A stretch of DNA of 34,221 bases, taken from Spartobacteria bacterium. GTDB taxonomy: Bacteria > Verrucomicrobiota > Kiritimatiellia > RZYC01. The stretch lies in NCBI GenBank assembly GCA_009929845.1, contig RZZM01000012.1, forward strand, positions 1 through 34,221, given 5' to 3'. The translations under genes and the position numbers were made by a program. This document shows positions 19,956-25,950 of the stretch, piece by piece (the stretch's first letter is position 1; each line of letters starts with the position of its first letter). The notes beneath the pieces are model-generated. The model saw nothing but the letters and a program-made list of their open reading frames with translations. It was not told the origin of the DNA and ran no database searches.

Positions 19956-21908
19956 TCAGTCAAACCAGGAATTGGGCAACATGGGGAAAGTTCCTTGGTG
20001 TTCCGTATTATTGGCGGCGTCCGCCCCGGTCCCCATACCGGCCTGCGTCCACCCCGGGCCTGGCCCGCCCATATTGTTGATTGTCCCATAGACAATATTG
20101 TTGGCGTAAAACTGCGCATGTCCGGAAGTACCCACATCGCCTTGCACGGTGTTCTGCACAAAGCAGATGGTCGGGCCGGTGCCGCCGGCCAGGGGGTCCA
20201 CAACAGCGGACAGTCCCATGCCGGCCTCGGGTCCCTTGATATAGTTGTGCGTATAGAGGTGGACCGGCATAATTGGGCCGGGTTCAGCATCTTCGATAGC
20301 GGCATAGCCTCCGATGTTGGCCACTTCGCAGTAGGTCAGCTCGAAGGGGGTTACGCCCAGGTTGACCTGCAACGCGGCCATGGTGGCGGAGTTGTTGAAG
20401 ATGGAGGAATTATAGATGGCGATACTCTGGATATTGTTGATGCCGTCGCCAACCACCAGCCCATTACCGTCCATAGCTTCCGCATAGCAGTCCTGCACTT
20501 CCACCCGAGGGCCAAAGATATGCAGCGCACCGGCGAAGCGTGAATTATGGAACTTCACATCGCTGCCCAGGTCCGCGGCCACAATGGCAAGCCCCAGCAC
20601 AACGATATTTTCCACGCGCTGTTTTCCAGAAATATTTTTAGCGCCGCCCGCGACCTGCAACAGGCCCAGTTGCGGCCGTCCGAACCCGAGCACGTGCACG
20701 CTGCCCTTATTCATATTGAGGCCGCCGTAATTCCCGGAACAAATGACGACCGTGGAGGGCCCATTGGTATACTTCAGCGCCGCCAGGTCATAACCTGATT
20801 GCGGGTCGGGCAAGGGATCATCCACCGTCCCGCGGGCATTGAGTTTGCCGTTGGTGGCCACCCAGACGATGCAGTCGAGTTCGACGGGCAGATTGGTCAG
20901 GCCATGGCCGTCGCCGAAATACCTGCCGTTATGGATGGCATTATAGGCCATGTCAATATCCCCGCCCATCGTGAACCCGACGGCCTGGTTATTGGTCCAG
21001 ACCGGATCAGACTCCACATACACCGGCGTGCCGGTCGAGTAATCGGACATATCCGAACCCAGGATCATGGTGCGCGACGTTTCGTCATACATACCGGTGA
21101 CCACGCCGGACACGGACAGGTTGGTCGCGCCGGTGTCGACCGTCCAGGCCGCCGGGGCATTGGTCATGGTGGACAGGTCAAGTCCCGCGGCGTAGTCGGC
21201 GGTCCAGACCGGGTCCGACTCGACATACACCGGCGAGCCGGTGGCCAGGACGCCATTCGCCAGGTCGTTGGTATAGATCGGGTCCTGCTCGACAAAGACC
21301 GTGGCCGCGTTTGTCCAGGCCGCTCCGTTAAAGGTGAGCACTTCGCCGGACGCCGGCGCCTGGGCGCCTACATGAATCCCCTGCAGGTCGATAATGCGAT
21401 TATTGTGCGCCGGACCGCGGACATCTCCGCCGAGGGTCACGCTGTTGGTGGCAGCGGAAACCAGATCCGCCGCGTCAAAGCCGTCCAGCAAATCCGCATT
21501 GATCGCATACGGGGAGCTGACCAGTTTCTGGGAAGGAAGCATTTCATTGAAGGTGACATCATCGGTACTGAACCAGACACGCAGGTACAGATCATTGCCG
21601 TTGTTGAAAATATCCTTGTCGATCGGATTCATGGTCGCGTCGCCCAGCGTAAAACTGAAGACGCCGTTGTAGACCGAACCGGTAATGGAGGACGCCGGTT
21701 CCAGGGACACGGAACCGTCATTGGACCAGTAGTTGGTGGTGCTCAGCTCATCGGCGATGGCCACCTTGAAATACCCCGGCCCCGTAAACGGCAGGTCACT
21801 GATCAGCACCTTGCCCTGGTAGTCGAGTTCGGTAACGGGGTCCGCCCCGACCGACAGCACACATGCCAGACACACGCACGCAAAACAGAAAAATACCCTG
21901 ACGTTCAT
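19956..21908 (-). CDS. Secreted fibre-like / beta-helix surface protein
   Basis: The 650-aa protein starts at the ATG at 21908 (AGGAGGCAAGGA upstream), giving a clean signal peptide (VRVFFCFACVCLACVLSVGA). The ORF-track start lies 117 bp upstream in leader sequence. Residues about 25-130 form a 'YQGKV ... QKLVSSPYAINADLLDG' domain seen in many bacterial secreted and fibre-like proteins. Three near-repeats follow (EQDPIYTN, then VYVESDPVWT twice), as in phage-tail-fibre-like stalks, then a YFGDGHGLTNLP linker. From about 340 on, Asn/Gly-rich strands fit a right-handed parallel beta-helix. It is probably exported to the surface; any ligand or enzymatic activity is unknown. It is co-transcribed with the small secreted protein. 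Confidence 0.8.
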   Translation of the reverse strand: MNVRVFFCFACVCLACVLSVGADPVTELDYQGKVLISDLPFTGPGYFKVAIADELSTTNYWSNDGSVSLEPASSITGSVYNGVFSFTLGDATMNPIDKDIFNNGNDLYLRVWFSTDDVTFNEMLPSQKLVSSPYAINADLLDGFDAADLVSAATNSVTLGGDVRGPAHNNRIIDLQGIHVGAQAPASGEVLTFNGAAWTNAATVFVEQDPIYTNDLANGVLATGSPVYVESDPVWTADYAAGLDLSTMTNAPAAWTVDTGATNLSVSGVVTGMYDETSRTMILGSDMSDYSTGTPVYVESDPVWTNNQAVGFTMGGDIDMAYNAIHNGRYFGDGHGLTNLPVELDCIVWVATNGKLNARGTVDDPLPDPQSGYDLAALKYTNGPSTVVICSGNYGGLNMNKGSVHVLGFGRPQLGLLQVAGGAKNISGKQRVENIVVLGLAIVAADLGSDVKFHNSRFAGALHIFGPRVEVQDCYAEAMDGNGLVVGDGINNIQSIAIYNSSIFNNSATMAALQVNLGVTPFELTYCEVANIGGYAAIEDAEPGPIMPVHLYTHNYIKGPEAGMGLSAVVDPLAGGTGPTICFVQNTVQGDVGTSGHAQFYANNIVYGTINNMGGPGPGWTQAGMGTGADAANNTEHQGTFPMLPNSWFD

Positions 21909-21987
21909 TCCTTGCCTCCTATCGTAGACTAACTCATTCATCTCTCGTACACATTTCATCGCGGCCCGATTAACCGCGCACATGATG

Positions 21988-22015
21988 ATTCCAACATATA
22001 CATAAATAATGTCAA
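21988..22015 (-). promoter_or_regulatory. Weak candidate promoter for the fibre-like gene
   Basis: A perfect -35 hexamer TTGACA, a 16-bp spacer and TGGAAT (four of six matches) lie in the AT-rich gap between yoeB and the fibre-like gene. A leader of about 70 nt would result. Confidence 0.3.
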
Positions 22016-22045
22016 TAAATATCACCCCAAAAAGACGCGGGTCGC

Positions 22046-22300
22046 TTAGTAATGATATCGTGCCTGTGCAATAAGCAGAGAATTGCCTTCAATAGAATAA
22101 ACGAGACGATGTTCATCTGTGATCCTTCTTGACCAATAACCGGATAAGTCATGTCTAAGAGGCTCTGGTTTTCCAATACCGTCAAAAGGATCCCTTTTTA
22201 TATCTTTGATTAGCAGAAGAATGCGTTTTGCAATTTTTCTGTCATTTGCAACCCAGTATGATACGTCTTCCCATCCTTGATCGGAGAATATAATTTTCAC
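22046..22300 (-). CDS. yoeB: YoeB-type toxin (ribosome-dependent mRNA endonuclease)
   Basis: The 84-aa protein has the same length as E. coli YoeB and closely follows its pattern: [27 protein letters not shown] and the C-terminal RYHY. The family's catalytic residues are visible (Glu46 in KPEP, the Arg of EHRLVY, and terminal His83-Tyr84), so the toxin looks intact. YoeB cleaves mRNA in the ribosomal A site and is neutralised by YefM. Its ATG overlaps the yefM stop by 4 bp (ATGA). GC content is clearly lower than in neighbouring genes, consistent with horizontal acquisition. Confidence 0.97.
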   Translation of the reverse strand: MKIIFSDQGWEDVSYWVANDRKIAKRILLLIKDIKRDPFDGIGKPEPLRHDLSGYWSRRITDEHRLVYSIEGNSLLIAQARYHY

Positions 22301-22554
22301 ATTAACTCCGGTAACGGTCGCTCAATACCTGCACCAGACCGCAACTGTTCAATAGAAAGTCGGAGACGTTTTGCATTCTTTGGACTTCGTAAAAGGTATG
22401 CGGTCTCTTCAAGTGCTTCATAATCATCTAACGACATCATGACAACAGCCTGATTACGATTACGCGTTATAATGACGGGATCGCGGTCGTCGCACACATG
22501 TTGCATAGTATTAGCGAGATTCTGTCTTGCTGTAGTATATGTTATAGCTTTCAT
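22297..22554 (-). CDS. yefM: YefM-type antitoxin (Phd/YefM family)
   Basis: The 85-aa protein matches YefM throughout: [14 protein letters not shown] (N-terminal DNA-binding and dimer region), [39 protein letters not shown], and a flexible C-terminal tail that in the family wraps the toxin. It should bind its own operator and repress, with YoeB as co-repressor. The ATG at 22554 has no Shine-Dalgarno sequence. The predicted -10 (TATGTT) lies only six bases upstream, which suggests a leaderless mRNA. The pair sits 43 bp behind recR. Confidence 0.96.
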   Translation of the reverse strand: MKAITYTTARQNLANTMQHVCDDRDPVIITRNRNQAVVMMSLDDYEALEETAYLLRSPKNAKRLRLSIEQLRSGAGIERPLPELM

Positions 22555-22589
22555 ATGTACAACATAGTGTACATCTGCGACCCTTTCAA
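22555..22589 (-). promoter_or_regulatory. yefM-yoeB promoter and paired TGTACA operator
   Basis: The minus strand has TTGAAA (22589-22584), a 17-bp spacer, then TATGTT (22566-22561). Two TGTACA hexamers (22556-22561 and 22568-22573) lie 12 bp centre to centre within ATGTACA-N6-TGTACAT. They overlap the -10 and the end of the spacer. Paired TGTACA motifs at 12-bp spacing are the known YefM-YoeB operator pattern in E. coli. Confidence 0.8.
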
Positions 22590-22597
22590 GCTTTTTT

Positions 22598-23209
22598 TTA
22601 CCGCTGAGCAGCGAGTGTGGCTGGATGGCGGCCCTGGAGGGCGCGGGCGAGGCTGACGGGGTCGGAATAGGCGATGCCGCTGCCTGCGGGGAGGCCGGAG
22701 GCGAGGCGGGATATTTTTACGGGGGTTTGGGCGAGGTGTTCGGCGAGGAAGGCGGCGGTGGCGTCGCTTTCGACGTCAGTGTTAAGCGCAAGGATAATTT
22801 CGGTGATTTTTTCGTCCTCGATGCGCTTTTTGAGGGCGTCGATCTGCGCGACGGTGATCTGCTGGTTACGCGCGGGGGAGAGTTTGCCCATCACATGGTA
22901 GCGTCCGCGAAAGGCGTCGGCTTTTTCGAGCTGCATGATATCACCGATGTCTTCGACGATGCAAAGGAGGTGTCCGTCGCGCCGCGAATCGGTGCAGAAG
23001 GCGCAGGGATTCCTGGAGGTAAGGGTTACCGCGCCGCAGCGTGAACACGCGCAGGTCTCCTTTTCGAAGGCCTCGAGGGCCAGGCGAAGTTCCTGGAGAA
23101 TCCCCTTCGGGTTGCGGGCCAGGGCGATGGCCATCCGTTCGGCGGAGCGCCGTCCCACGGAGGGCAGTTGTCCCAAGGCCTTAATCAGACGTTCCATCGG
23201 TGGCACCAT
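22598..23209 (-). CDS. recR: Recombination mediator protein RecR
   Basis: RecR works with RecO (and RecF) to load RecA on SSB-coated single-stranded DNA. The 203-aa protein has the N-terminal helix-hairpin-helix (LIKALGQLPSVGRRSAERMA) and the Cys4 zinc finger (C55-x2-C58 ... C69-x2-C72 in CSRCG ... PCAFC). The Toprim domain follows (LCIVEDIGDIMQLEKA and LALNTDVESDATA), then the C-terminal LASGLPAGSGIAYSDPVSLARAL. It starts at the ATG at 23209, eight bases after AAAGGAGGG and 15 bp behind ybaB. It is last in the SRP RNA-dnaX-ybaB-recR order common in bacteria. The Walker-like hinge LPAGSGIAY is slightly unusual (LPVGGDLEY is common). Confidence 0.98.
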   Translation of the reverse strand: MVPPMERLIKALGQLPSVGRRSAERMAIALARNPKGILQELRLALEAFEKETCACSRCGAVTLTSRNPCAFCTDSRRDGHLLCIVEDIGDIMQLEKADAFRGRYHVMGKLSPARNQQITVAQIDALKKRIEDEKITEIILALNTDVESDATAAFLAEHLAQTPVKISRLASGLPAGSGIAYSDPVSLARALQGRHPATLAAQR

Positions 23210-23224
23210 GACGGCAGCCCTCCT

Positions 23225-23554
23225 TTACATCGGGAATCCGCCCATGCCGCCGGGCAGGCCCATGCCCGCGGTGAGTTTGCCCATTTCTTCGGTCGATTTT
23301 TCCCGCGCTACGCGCAGGGCGCCGTCGACGGCGGACAGAACGAGGTCTTCGAGCATCTCCACATCGTCCGGATCGACCACTTTGGGGTCAATTTTGACGC
23401 TTTTGATGGTCATTTCGCCGGTGGCGACCGCCGAAACCATACCACCGCCGCTGGTGAACTCAAATTCGCTCTCGGCAAGTTCCTGCTGGATACGCACCAT
23501 ATCTTTTTGCATGGAAGCCGCCTGTTTCATCAATTTCATCATATTCGGGGCCAT
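23225..23554 (-). CDS. ybaB: YbaB/EbfC nucleoid-associated protein
   Basis: This 109-aa DNA-binding dimer of the YbaB/EbfC family has the amphipathic N-terminal helix MKLMKQAASMQKDMVRIQQELAE, the central beta-hairpin SGGGMVSAVATGEMTIKSVKIDP, the helix MLEDLVLSAVDGALRVARE and a Gly/Met-rich tail (GLPGGMGGFPM). It lies between dnaX and recR, its usual place. It probably shapes chromosome structure or assists recombination and replication; the molecular role of the family is only partly known. A 226-bp repeat-bearing gap separates it from the dnaX tau extension, so it may have its own promoter. Confidence 0.96.
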   Translation of the reverse strand: MAPNMMKLMKQAASMQKDMVRIQQELAESEFEFTSGGGMVSAVATGEMTIKSVKIDPKVVDPDDVEMLEDLVLSAVDGALRVAREKSTEEMGKLTAGMGLPGGMGGFPM

Positions 23555-23580
23555 TTTTACTCCTTTTTTTCTTATTTTTA

Positions 23581-23751
23581 GACAGGATTAACAGGATATA
23601 CAGGATTTTCACGACAGCAGCAAACAGTCGAGGAAATGTAAAAAATTTTAAAAATTCTATTACACAGTCTTTCAGCCTGCATTTCTGCTCGTGTTATAAT
23701 CTTATCGCATTTCCTGTGATCAACAGGATAATTCATCCTGTTCATCCTGTC
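23581..23751. repeat. Terminal inverted repeats built from ACAGGAT units
   Basis: GACAGGATTAACAGGAT (23581-23597) and ATCCTGTTCATCCTGTC (23735-23751) are inverted copies matching at 16 of 17 positions, about 137 bp apart. Extra ACAGGAT units occur near 23600 and 23723, the latter forming a hairpin AACAGGAT-N5-ATCCTGTT with the right arm. The AT-rich interior has no ORF. It fills most of the dnaX-ybaB gap. Confidence 0.85.
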
Positions 23752-23780
23752 AAAAAAAACTGCTATTGAGAAGTCAGATT

Positions 23781-24380
23781 CTACTCTCTTACATCAATAA
23801 TGTCACCGTTAAAAATCTCCAAGGCCCTGCGGACGGCTGGATTTTTCTGCCAAGTTTTCTTTACTTGGGCTGAAAAACTGGATTTTCCGGTCAACACAGG
23901 GATAATTTTGTCGTCTGCCGCGGGATTTTTCACTTCCTGGACCATTTTTACGTCGCCGGGAAGGGTACTTTTCGCGTCCAGCACACTGAAAACAACGTTC
24001 ACCTGCCTACCTAAAAGATCACTGATGGCTTTTTGCAAGGCCTTTTTGTTGTGCGGGTAGTCAATTTTGTCTTTTTCGTTGGCAAATTCAGGGTCGAACC
24101 CGATCCGCACTTGGTCCGCGTCCACGGCAATAGGTTTGGTATCGAGCAGGTAGCTGCGAGCAAGGTGGGCGGTCTGCCCTACCCGATCAAGGATTTCATG
24201 CCAACGGGTGACGAGCATCTGCAATTCGTCGGCGGGCGGCATGGACGGCTTTTGGGGCGCGGCGTCCGCGGGTCCGGATGCGGGCTCAGGGGATGCAGGG
24301 GGAGCGTCGGGTGGCGTGGATTCAACCGGCGGCGGTGGCTTCGCGTCCGGCGGGGGCGGCGTCACGGGTGTTTTTTTTTT
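23781..24380 (-). CDS. dnaX: Tau-specific C-terminal extension of DnaX (reached by slippage)
   Basis: This frame continues dnaX after a -1 shift (or one added A) at the A10 run and would give a 592-aa tau. It encodes a proline-rich linker (TPPPPDAKPPPPVESTPP), then an alpha/beta domain (ELQMLVTRWHEILDRVGQTAHL ... VRIGFDPEFANEKDK ... KALQKAISDLLGRQVNVVF). That matches the DnaX C-terminal domain that binds the replicative polymerase alpha subunit. The ORF track shows it as a separate 194-aa ORF from a GTG (24365), but there is no ribosome site and it lacks an AAA+ domain. I therefore treat it as part of dnaX and not as an independent gene. Confidence 0.88.
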   Translation of the reverse strand, partial: KKKTPVTPPPPDAKPPPPVESTPPDAPPASPEPASGPADAAPQKPSMPPADELQMLVTRWHEILDRVGQTAHLARSYLLDTKPIAVDADQVRIGFDPEFANEKDKIDYPHNKKALQKAISDLLGRQVNVVFSVLDAKSTLPGDVKMVQEVKNPAADDKIIPVLTGKSSFSAQVKKTWQKNPAVRRALEIFNGDIIDVRE

Positions 24381-25558
24381 ACGGACGCGCTGTCCTCGGG
24401 GGCCTGGCCGTCTTCAAACGCCTTTTTGAGGGTTGCAATCTGACCGATGATCTGTTCGACCGAAGCGACGGTGGCGGCGCGGGCGGCCTTGATGACAGCC
24501 ACTTCGAGGAGGGTGCGCTGCGAGAGCGCGTAGCGCATGCGGCTGTCGGCATCGGTCAGGATTTCGATGATGCGGAGCACGCGTTCGGCCTCCGTGGATT
24601 CGGCCTGTTTTTTAAGGACCTCGACCTGGTTGGCGGTGACATCCAGCGAGGACGGGTTGCCCTTGGTATAGATAAGAATCATGATATTGCGGAATGACTC
24701 GATAAGTTCGACATTCAGGCGGGGCAGGTCTTTTCCGGTATCGACCAGGCTGGAGACCGTGGTCAGGGCCTGGGGAACATCACCGGCAAGGATCGCGCTC
24801 ACCAGTTCTTCGAGGGTGCGGCGCGCGACGAGGCCGAAGACCGACATTACGTCCTGCTCCCGGATGGTTTTGCCCTGGAACGCGATCAACTGGTCCATGG
24901 CCGACTGTGCGTCGCGCATGCCGCCCTCGGCGCCGCGAGCGACCGCCAGGAGGGCGTCTTCATCAATATCAATACCCTCCGCCCTGGCGATTTCCGCGAG
25001 GCGGCCCACGATGCGCGCGGCGGCGATCGGCCGCAAATCAAAGCGTTGAACGCGCGAAAGGATGGTGGCCGGGATTTTCTGGGGTTCGGTGGTGGCGAAA
25101 ATGAATTTTACATGGGGCGGGGGCTCTTCAAGGGTCTTGAGCAGGGCATTGAACGCGCCGGCGCTGAGCATGTGAACTTCGTCGATGATATAGACCTTGA
25201 ACGGTCCGCGGGCGGGCGCGTACATGGCATTTTCGCGCAATTCGCGGATGTAATCCACGCCGGTATTGGACGCGGCATCCATTTCGATGACATCGAGGCT
25301 TTTGCCGCTCATGATTTCGCGGCAGGCGTCGCAGGCGTCGCAGGGGGTGGGCGTGGGGCCTTTGACGCAGTTGAGGGCCTTGGCCAGGATGCGGGCCGTA
25401 GTGGTCTTGCCGATGCCCCTGGGGCCGACAAAGAGATAGGCGTGGGCGACCCGTTCCGCTTCGATGGCATTTTTGAGTGTGCGGGTCACATGCTCCTGTC
25501 CGACGACATCGTCGAACTGTTGCGGTCGCCACTTGCGGGCAATCACTTCATAAGCCAT
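24362..25558 (-). CDS. dnaX: DNA polymerase III subunit DnaX (gamma form in zero frame)
   Basis: DnaX is the AAA+ ATPase of the clamp-loader complex. The 398-aa zero-frame product has Walker A GPRGIGKTT (45-53) and four zinc ligands C64, C73, C76 and C79 at the same positions as in E. coli. Walker B is YIIDEVHML (D126-E127), followed by sensor 1 FIFATTEPQKIP, the arginine finger LSRVQRFDLRP, and the collar domain III. It stops eight codons after the slippery run begins, leaving a tail VKKKHP. The ATG follows AAGGAGCAGAAAG, just downstream of the SRP RNA gene. Confidence 0.97.
   Translation of the reverse strand: MAYEVIARKWRPQQFDDVVGQEHVTRTLKNAIEAERVAHAYLFVGPRGIGKTTTARILAKALNCVKGPTPTPCDACDACREIMSGKSLDVIEMDAASNTGVDYIRELRENAMYAPARGPFKVYIIDEVHMLSAGAFNALLKTLEEPPPHVKFIFATTEPQKIPATILSRVQRFDLRPIAAARIVGRLAEIARAEGIDIDEDALLAVARGAEGGMRDAQSAMDQLIAFQGKTIREQDVMSVFGLVARRTLEELVSAILAGDVPQALTTVSSLVDTGKDLPRLNVELIESFRNIMILIYTKGNPSSLDVTANQVEVLKKQAESTEAERVLRIIEILTDADSRMRYALSQRTLLEVAVIKAARAATVASVEQIIGQIATLKKAFEDGQAPEDSASVKKKHP
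24371..24397 (-). promoter_or_regulatory. dnaX slippery site: A10 run with upstream SD-like GAGGAC
   Basis: The minus strand reads GAGGAC (24397-24392), 11 bases, then ten consecutive A (24380-24371) in the zero frame GTA AAA AAA AAA CAC CCG TGA. The heptamer A AAA AAA permits -1 ribosomal slippage; an A-run of this length can also cause transcriptional slippage, as in Thermus dnaX. The SD-like element spacing resembles the E. coli dnaX stimulator. Confidence 0.8.
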
Positions 25559-25593
25559 CTTTCTGCTCCTTCACTCACTTATCTTCCGGGCGA

Positions 25594-25621
25594 CCGATCC
25601 GGTGGACATCCACCGGATCGG
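25594..25621. terminator. Perfect 13-bp dyad between SRP RNA and dnaX
   Basis: CCGATCCGGTGGA and TCCACCGGATCGG are exact reverse complements around a 2-bp centre. The dyad lies about 10 bp beyond the SRP RNA 3' end and 36 bp before the dnaX ATG. There is no U-tract, so it could be a terminator, a processing hairpin or both. Confidence 0.55.
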
Positions 25622-25631
25622 CAGCAAAACC

Positions 25632-25930
25632 AGCGGTCGTGCACCCTTGGTCGACAGCCCGCCGATCCGTGCGAAATCCGCATCCAAACTCAAGCCAGGT
25701 TGACCTACGGCACCCGAAAAACATGGCTTACCGCTGCTACCTTCCGGTCCTGACGGGGTTCACCCGTCCTCGTTGCATAGGGCCCAACTTTCAACATTCT
25801 TCAACGGCTCGCGCCGGTCCGGCATGCCTGCCTCGCAAGGGAATTCAACCCTGCTACAGCGGGTTGCAGGTCACTCCGGCAAAGCCGAAGCTCAAGGCAC
25901 CGCTACCTCCTCGTCTAGCACGACCGTTCG
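25632..25930 (-). ncRNA. ffs: Large bacterial signal recognition particle RNA (with Alu domain)
   Basis: The S-domain apical loop core is plain on the minus strand: GTCAGGACCGGAAGGTAGCAGC (consensus GUCAGGUCCGGAAGGAAGCAGC), framed by CCTATGCAACGAGG and GGGTGCCGTAGGTCAACCTGG. About 150 nt upstream is the Alu-domain signature GACGAGGAGGTAGCGGTGCC, with ACCTGCAACCCGCTGTAGCAG and GAATTCCCTTG as in B. subtilis scRNA. The ends pair (CGGTCGTGC with GCACGACCG), so I place the gene at about 299 nt; the ends are approximate. Location just upstream of dnaX is common. It begins about 20 bp after the Agl23-like gene, so its promoter probably lies within that gene's 3' end. Confidence 0.93.
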
Positions 25931-25950
25931 ACGACCCTACAGAGAGTCCT

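Noticed and set aside
20799-21932. 377-aa plus-strand ORF opposite the fibre-like gene
   Set aside because: Its repeats mirror the ESDPVWT repeats of the minus-strand gene, which has a signal peptide and a good ribosome site.
23781-24365. Separate gene for the DnaX C-terminal domain, or dnaX as a pseudogene
   Set aside because: It lacks a ribosome site, starts inside the upstream stop, and the A10 run with SD-like element fits known dnaX recoding better than a random frameshift.
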